Made by a program: the position numbers and the translations under genes. This document shows, in pieces, positions 24,608 to 29,141 of a DNA stretch of 29,141 nt. A model generated the notes under the pieces. That model was not told the origin of the DNA, did not search any database, and was given only the letters and a program-made list of their open reading frames with translations. This stretch comes from an uncultured bacterium. GTDB taxonomy: Bacteria; Bacteroidota; Ignavibacteria; Kapaibacteriales; UBA4661. The stretch's first letter is position 1; every line of letters begins with the position of its first letter. The stretch spans positions 1 to 29,141 of the forward strand of contig CALCNX010000119.1 of the NCBI GenBank assembly GCA_937899715.1, read 5' to 3'.

Positions 24608-25489
24608 ATGTCCCGAATGAACGCTTCGTCAACATCAGTACTACCAAACACTCTTCCTCTTGAAAATAGCACCCAGCAGGCTATCGGTGTCTTCGATTCC
24701 GGTGTCGGCGGACTGACAGCGGTGCGCAAACTTGTCAATATGCTCCCTAATGAGCGTGTCATCTATTTCGGCGACACTGCACGAGTTCCTTACGGCAATA
24801 AAACCGCCACCACCGTGAGCGCCTATTCGCAGGAGTGTGTGCATTTTCTCATTCAACGGCAGATAAAACTGGTCATCATTGCCTGCAATACCGCTTCTGC
24901 ACTGGCACTAGAAGATATTCAGCGTATATCTCCCGTGCCAGTCGTAGGCGTGATAGAGCCTGCTGCTGAAGCCGCACTTGCGGAAACACGTTCGGGAAGA
25001 ATTGGTATAATCGGAACACGCGCCACCGTGCAGAGCGGCGCATATCAAAGCGCCATCAAGCATTTATGCACACAAAAAGGCATTGACCGCGAAACCGTTG
25101 TCTTTGCCGAAGCCTGCCCACTCTTTGTACCCTTTGCTGAGGAGGGCTGGCATTATCACCCCGCCACACGGCTTGTGGCAGAGGAATACCTTGCACCGCT
25201 CAAAAAAGCACAGATTGACACGCTTATTCTGGGCTGCACTCATTATCCAATGCTGACCGATGTGATTCAGGACGTTCTGCCAAACGTATCACTTATCAAT
25301 TCCGGCGAGGAAGCCGTGTCTGTCGCTGATGCAATTCTTCACGAACAGAGTATTCACGCCATGCAGCGTGGCATGAACCGTATCGTGGAATGTTATGTCA
25401 CCGACAAGTCCACGGCTTTTATGAGCGTCGCCGAACGCTTTTTGGGGTTTCCGCTCGGTATGGCGGAAGAAGTACGCTTCGGGAAGTGA
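24608..25489 (+). CDS. murI: Glutamate racemase
   Basis: Converts L-glutamate to D-glutamate for peptidoglycan, in the cytoplasm and without cofactor. The 293-residue product shows all family signatures: GVFDSGVGGLTAVRKL (27-42) with D30/S31, YFGDTARVPYG (53-63), the first catalytic Cys in IACNTASALA (C93), and the second in LGCTHYPML (C210 with H212). It is about 20-25 residues longer than typical MurI because of a polar N-terminal extension before residue 25; a second Met at residue 4 is an equally good start. The gene stands alone on the plus strand, convergent with the lipoprotein gene 34 bases downstream, and no strong terminator separates them. Confidence 0.97.
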   Translation: MSRMNASSTSVLPNTLPLENSTQQAIGVFDSGVGGLTAVRKLVNMLPNERVIYFGDTARVPYGNKTATTVSAYSQECVHFLIQRQIKLVIIACNTASALALEDIQRISPVPVVGVIEPAAEAALAETRSGRIGIIGTRATVQSGAYQSAIKHLCTQKGIDRETVVFAEACPLFVPFAEEGWHYHPATRLVAEEYLAPLKKAQIDTLILGCTHYPMLTDVIQDVLPNVSLINSGEEAVSVADAILHEQSIHAMQRGMNRIVECYVTDKSTAFMSVAERFLGFPLGMAEEVRFGK

Positions 25490-25523
25490 ATTTTACCGTA
25501 CAGTGTCGTACCTCACAAATCCT

Positions 25524-25961
25524 CTATTGCTTGCTTATGAGAAGTGTTGCGCGGTAGTCGCTGGGTTTGGTCGGCTCGCCTGCCGTCGGCAATGGTGTCA
25601 ATTCTACAAGCTGTACGCTATATCCCAAATACTTGGCTGTTTTTGGCTCAGTCGTCGTATTCAATTCTAATTGCTGTTGCTGAGAGCCGCCTTTGGTGAG
25701 CGTCAGTCGTACACGGGCGTTGCCAGCCCAAATGCAAACAGCATTGATTGGGCAACGTGAGTCTTCCGGCACACTGTCCAGATGAACCCGGAGGCTTTCG
25801 TCCTGAATCTCTGCAATCTGCCCCACGCCAAGCGTAAAGCGCTCTTGTAGCTTTGTTTTGACATCAACGGTCTCTGTATCAAGCGGAGAACAAGCAAAAA
25901 GGAGAATACCAATCACGCAGGCAAAAAAAGCGTTTTTGGCGAAAATAATATTGCGACTCAT
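25524..25961 (-). CDS. Small lipoprotein with DSRCP...C.W.G motif
   Basis: A 145-residue predicted lipoprotein of unknown function. The signal has a good lipobox (LFAC, C24). The mature part holds the motif DSRCPINAVCIWAGNARVRL, a pattern seen in many small uncharacterised bacterial envelope lipoproteins in which the two Cys are probably disulfide-bonded. The rest is beta-strand-like, with a conserved-looking YLGYSVQLVELTPLP segment near the C terminus. The ATG at 25961 is preceded by AAAGGA with 8 bases spacing, one of the clearest Shine-Dalgarno sites here, and this decides against the GTG at 26054 that would add 31 residues. It lies 103 bases after the ArnT-like gene on the same strand; a T-rich stretch without a hairpin lies between. 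Confidence 0.82.
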   Translation of the reverse strand: MSRNIIFAKNAFFACVIGILLFACSPLDTETVDVKTKLQERFTLGVGQIAEIQDESLRVHLDSVPEDSRCPINAVCIWAGNARVRLTLTKGGSQQQQLELNTTTEPKTAKYLGYSVQLVELTPLPTAGEPTKPSDYRATLLISKQ

Positions 25962-26064
25962 TGTCGGTTTCCTTTGGAAGTGGAGAAAAAATACTGCCCA
26001 TACATTGAAAGCGGGCGTTTGTAGAGTAAGAGACAAAAGGAGAAAAAAAGTCACAAAAAAATAC

Positions 26065-27777
26065 CTATTGATGCCAACGTGCCAGATTTACCTTCTTTTT
26101 CACTTCCCGTTGAAAGAAGACATAGCCATTTTTTTCGTATAATTCTGTCAAGTATGGGTGTTTACGCCACGTCTGAGCATCGTTTATTTTGCAAACAAAG
26201 TATGCAGTGCGGTCAATTTCATCTTCCAAAAGCCATCGCTCAAACTCTTCCGGCGGGATATTGGCTGCCGACGCGCTTTGCAACTGCTGCTTTTGTGCGT
26301 AAAAAAGATCGGCGTAGGTGGTAAATCCAAGCGTTTGAATGTAGCACGACTGCCCTTGCAAACCTTGATAAAATTCTATCGCTGCCGATTGTGTGTAGCT
26401 GTCTATCTTTTGGGCAACAACAAACGAGAAGCAAAGCGTTGTTACAAGAGCCGCAGGAAGCAACGTCAACGCCATTTCAAAATACCACCGCTTTCGGAGA
26501 AAATAGATACTCACGAGAAATGCAATCACGAAGCCAACCGCCGGGAGAAGCGTCCATGCGCTCCACAGCACATTTGCCTGAAGATTACTGCGCTGAAATG
26601 TATCATGCACTCGTTCTATGAGCCACGCTTTATTCATCCCCAGAAGCGGTATAAATACTAAAACTGCGCTCCACAAAAAGCCCAAACTAAACAAAATTGT
26701 AGTTGCTACACGAGAAAGTGAGTAGTCACCACGAAATAGTCCATCCAGAGCGCGGGCAGCAAAAAATGTTATCGGAAAATAAGCCAACGAGGCAAAGTGC
26801 AAAATGTTTGTCTGGACAAAAACACCAGTAAGCACTGCCACCACAAGCAGAAGCAGCATCCATACCGTAAACGTAGTGAGCGTGTCGCGCACCTTCAGCA
26901 ACGACCGCGACTGACGAAGCGCTCTCATCAGCCCTGTAAGAACAAACGCTGAAGCGGGAAAACACCCTAACACCAATAGTAGAGGGCGATACAACAAGTC
27001 GTTGCTGACGCTTGCCGCCCCCAAATTACGCAGGCGATAATGAGCAAATTCACGGAAGAACCCCAGTCCGCTTTTCAACAGTTCACCGCCATACCACGCA
27101 AACGAGACCGCCAGCGCCAATGCACAATACACGGCAAGTTCAGTCAACGGAAACAGTTCATCGCGCCGCCGCAGCAACCAGAAAAGAAGCCATGACACGG
27201 CAATAAGCACCACCACAAAAGCGCCATTGGTCAGTAATGCCATGCCAATCGCAATACCTGCCAATGCAATGCGCCGCATTGAGTGGACTTTGCCGTTTTG
27301 TGGTGCATAATAGCCGGAGATAGCATAAACACTGAGAAATATCCAGATATTGAACCACGAGTCGGGGAATCCAAATCGGAAGGAAAGCAGGGGAAGCATT
27401 GAACAGCCGTAGGATAAAGCCCAGAGGACACCAAAATTGCCGCGTCCGGTCAGATGTTTGCCCAGTGCGTACAGCACTGGAAGCATCATCATACCCAAGA
27501 GCGCATTTGGAAACCGTGCGGCAAATTCATTCACCCCAAGAATCTTCATGGAAAGCACTTGGAGCCAATAGAAGAATGGCGGCTTTTCCCATGATGCTTG
27601 AAAATCGAGATGAGTATGAAAATAATCGCCCGTCAGCATCATTTCACGCGCAATTTCAGCACTTTTCAGTTCTTCTCCATCGAACAAATGCACTGACCCC
27701 AGAAATGGGATAAAAAGAAAGCCTGCAATGCAGGCTAAAAGAATACAAACAACAGTGTCGCGTTTTGTCCATGCCAT
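26065..27777 (-). CDS. ArnT-like membrane glycosyltransferase (GT83/GT39)
   Basis: A 570-residue multi-pass GT-C glycosyltransferase expected to move a sugar from an undecaprenyl-phosphate carrier to an envelope acceptor on the periplasmic side. The N-terminal signature is LFDGEELKSAEIAREMMLTG (31-50), the acidic-pair loop corresponding to the DE...AEIAREM motif of ArnT and relatives, followed by WEKPPFFYWLQ (63-73). About 11-12 predicted helices extend to residue 450, and the last 110 residues are soluble. True ArnT adds aminoarabinose to lipid A; nothing here fixes that substrate. The start is 24 bases after the ADP-ribosylglycohydrolase stop, so the two are likely co-transcribed. A perfect GCCTGCA/TGCAGGC inverted repeat (27721-27735) lies within the coding sequence near its start. 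Confidence 0.88.
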   Translation of the reverse strand: MAWTKRDTVVCILLACIAGFLFIPFLGSVHLFDGEELKSAEIAREMMLTGDYFHTHLDFQASWEKPPFFYWLQVLSMKILGVNEFAARFPNALLGMMMLPVLYALGKHLTGRGNFGVLWALSYGCSMLPLLSFRFGFPDSWFNIWIFLSVYAISGYYAPQNGKVHSMRRIALAGIAIGMALLTNGAFVVVLIAVSWLLFWLLRRRDELFPLTELAVYCALALAVSFAWYGGELLKSGLGFFREFAHYRLRNLGAASVSNDLLYRPLLLVLGCFPASAFVLTGLMRALRQSRSLLKVRDTLTTFTVWMLLLLVVAVLTGVFVQTNILHFASLAYFPITFFAARALDGLFRGDYSLSRVATTILFSLGFLWSAVLVFIPLLGMNKAWLIERVHDTFQRSNLQANVLWSAWTLLPAVGFVIAFLVSIYFLRKRWYFEMALTLLPAALVTTLCFSFVVAQKIDSYTQSAAIEFYQGLQGQSCYIQTLGFTTYADLFYAQKQQLQSASAANIPPEEFERWLLEDEIDRTAYFVCKINDAQTWRKHPYLTELYEKNGYVFFQREVKKKVNLARWHQ

Positions 27778-27801
27778 AATAACAAGCGTACAAGTGAGTA
27801 T

Positions 27802-28761
27802 TTATCGGCTTTGGGCGAGCTTCCAGAGCCTATCTGCCAATGCAATAATAATATCTTTCTTGACCACCACATCAAGCCAACGGCGAGGAATGGCGGTTAC
27901 GCCGTAATACGCACCGGCAATTTGTCCATAGACAGCGCCCGTTGAATCGGCATCGCCACCAAGATTAACAGCAAGAATAGCACCTGTTTCAAAATTCGTC
28001 GTGCGATGGAACGCCCACAACGCAGCTTCCAGCGTATCAGCCACAAAGCCGCTTCCGGTGATGTCGTGGGGAACATTTTGCTTGAACGAGCCGGATGCTA
28101 CTTGTGCAACCTCATCGGCAAAATTATAGTCCGTCCAATCGTCTCCGAAAGGATTGTAGAGGTCGGAGAGCACTTTTTCCTTAGAGTGACCTCGCAAGAT
28201 GCCAGTGATAATGCCGCTCATGTACGCGCAGCAGTCAAGCGATGCCTGCGCTGCGTGTGTGGTTTTGCTGGATTCAATCGCGTAGTCAATAGCCTGATTG
28301 GGAGTTTGTGCATAGAACATCGGAATCGGCGCAAGGCGGCTAATAGCATCGTTGTCAGCCCATTCTTTGCTTGTGCCGCCACATTCAAGCTCTTTGGTTT
28401 GCTGAAATTTATCAAGTGCCATTTTCATCGTGGCGCTCATATCAAAAGCAGCACCATTGCTGGACAAATAGCCTTCTCGCCGCCAACGGCTGTACCGCGT
28501 CAACTGGTCGAAAGCATCAAAACCATTTTTTTCAATTAGGCTTGCTGCGAGGCAGAGCGCCGTAGAGGTATCGTCTGTCCATTCGCCGAGTTCCACATCA
28601 AGCGGACCGCCTGTAATCATATCCTTCACCGCAGGCGCACTGCCCCGCGCACGAAATTTCAACGGCGCTCCGAGTGCATCGCCGACTGCCAAACCCAAAA
28701 GCGCTCCCTGATACTGGGCTTGCTTCAGTTGGACATTGGGCATTTCCATCTTTTTTGCCAT
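27802..28761 (-). CDS. ADP-ribosylglycohydrolase (DraG-like)
   Basis: Members remove ADP-ribose from proteins or other targets using two Mg ions. From the ATG at 28761 the product has 319 residues, normal for the family. The signatures are GALLGLAVGDALGAPLKF (19-36), the metal site GEWTDDTS (59-66, with T62/D63/D64), a His after the central helix (TTHAAQ, H169), and the second metal site GGDADSTGA (268-276, with D270/D272). Cytoplasmic; the substrate (protein Arg, Ser, or small ADP-ribosyl compounds) is not predictable. The start is supported by AAGGA (28769-28773) eight bases upstream. The frame continues 78 codons upstream to 28995, but that stretch covers the promoter and repeats and is not coding. 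No ADP-ribosyltransferase is in the window. The ArnT-like gene follows after 24 bases. Confidence 0.93.
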   Translation of the reverse strand: MAKKMEMPNVQLKQAQYQGALLGLAVGDALGAPLKFRARGSAPAVKDMITGGPLDVELGEWTDDTSTALCLAASLIEKNGFDAFDQLTRYSRWRREGYLSSNGAAFDMSATMKMALDKFQQTKELECGGTSKEWADNDAISRLAPIPMFYAQTPNQAIDYAIESSKTTHAAQASLDCCAYMSGIITGILRGHSKEKVLSDLYNPFGDDWTDYNFADEVAQVASGSFKQNVPHDITGSGFVADTLEAALWAFHRTTNFETGAILAVNLGGDADSTGAVYGQIAGAYYGVTAIPRRWLDVVVKKDIIIALADRLWKLAQSR

Positions 28762-28848
28762 AGAAAATTCCTTGTGAGTATATCGTGATAAATATATTGT
28801 TCGGAGTATGGTTTGAGAATTTATCGTAAATCGCCACGCGCTATCGCA

Positions 28849-28892
28849 GTTCGTACAAAGTGCGTACAAAGTTCGTACAAAGTTCGTACAAA
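28849..28892. repeat. Four tandem copies of an 11-bp repeat
   Basis: The unit GTTCGTACAAA occurs four times without spacing: 28849-28859, 28860-28870 (one change, GTGCGTACAAA), 28871-28881 and 28882-28892. The period is about one helical turn, so each copy faces the same side of the DNA. On the minus strand the array starts at the -7 box of the promoter and covers the predicted transcription start and early leader of the ADP-ribosylglycohydrolase gene. It is far too short for CRISPR; an operator array or a slippage-prone leader are the options. Confidence 0.9.
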
Positions 28893-28919
28893 GATACAAA
28901 AGCTCACGGTATAGACAAA
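28889..28919 (-). promoter_or_regulatory. Consensus Bacteroidota-type promoter for the ADP-ribosylglycohydrolase operon
   Basis: On the minus strand TTTG (28916-28919), 19 bases, TATCTTTG (28889-28896): an exact match to TTTG-N19/20-TAnnTTTG. The last bases of the -7 box are the first bases of the tandem repeat array. The predicted start of transcription is near 28883 and the leader to the ATG at 28761 is about 120 bases. Confidence 0.65.
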
Positions 28920-29141
28920 GCGCTCGCGGAAATAGTCGGAAATGGCTATGCGCACCCCAGCATTCCATACTTTGCCCATCCTCATTTTCCGCCATCGGTC
29001 ATTTGTTCAGACCGCTCATCATTTTTTTAGAACAAAATTGTACCTTTCCTCGTAGTACGAAATGCTACAGACTTCAAGCATATACATTCTAAGAGTCTGT
29101 TTGGAAAGTCATTTTTTCGCCAATCTCCTGAGCAAAAGTCG

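Larger units (their letters stand above)
28762..29141. other. Upstream region of the ADP-ribosylglycohydrolase gene to window end
   Basis: 380 bases without a convincing gene. It contains the Shine-Dalgarno site (28769-28773), four tandem 11-bp repeats (28849-28892), a consensus promoter (28889-28919), a weak hairpin CGGTC/GACCG (28996-29014) followed 8 bases later by a T-run, and, from 29093, a stretch that resembles the end of an insertion sequence but is cut by the window edge. Confidence 0.5.

Noticed and set aside
28849..28892. CRISPR array at the tandem repeats
   Set aside because: The repeats are 11 bp and contiguous with no spacers, and no cas gene is near.

Overview
The window looks like chromosome from a Gram-negative member of the Bacteroidota/Chlorobiota (FCB) group. 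The evidence is a C-terminal type IX secretion sorting domain (12198-12980), a Reg_prop beta-propeller protein, a membrane-anchored winged-helix regulator with its DNA-binding domain at the C terminus, several outer-membrane beta-barrels and lipoproteins, few Shine-Dalgarno sites, and two intergenic sites that exactly match the Bacteroidota promoter pattern TTTG-N19/20-TAnnTTTG. I suspect a Kapabacteria/Ignavibacteria-like lineage, but this is inference. No tRNA, rRNA, CRISPR array or complete transposon was seen.

Layout. 119-2806 (+): a Ppx/GppA phosphatase with a C-terminal HD domain, followed by a beta-barrel protein. 2910-5292: an AT-richer islet with two divergent genes, a membrane-anchored winged-helix regulator (-) and a stand-alone seven-repeat propeller protein (+). 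5536-7340 (-): a PLP-dependent aminotransferase and a GNAT acetyltransferase. A palindrome-rich divergent promoter region (7341-7518) separates these from 7519-9763 (+), an acidic Imm33/DUF2185-like protein and a MocR-type regulator. 9913-14116 (+): a VWA-OmpA lipoprotein, a T9SS-sorted protein and a beta-barrel protein, probably one operon.

14162-23718 (-) is the most coherent block: seven genes with gaps of -4 to 46 bases. In transcription order they are two DUF3131 (glucoamylase-like) paralogs, a GH16-like protein whose catalytic motif is degenerate, an outer-membrane barrel with an internal repeat, a response regulator fused to a PP2C/SpoIIE phosphatase, a multi-pass GT39/GT83-like glycosyltransferase, and a GH9 endoglucanase-like enzyme. 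I read it as an envelope or extracellular glycan assembly/processing and export locus with its own phosphatase-output regulator. I know of no named system with this composition.

23921-24607 holds a 54-residue membrane miniprotein with its own consensus promoter and intrinsic terminator, and a candidate structured RNA, then murI (24608-25489, +). 25524-28761 (-) holds an ADP-ribosylglycohydrolase, an ArnT-like glycosyltransferase and a small lipoprotein. The ADP-ribosylglycohydrolase gene is preceded by a consensus promoter and four tandem 11-bp repeats placed at the predicted transcription start.

Many reading frames can be extended upstream through TTG or GTG. Where an internal ATG fits the family or a signal peptide better, that ATG is used and the reason is given.
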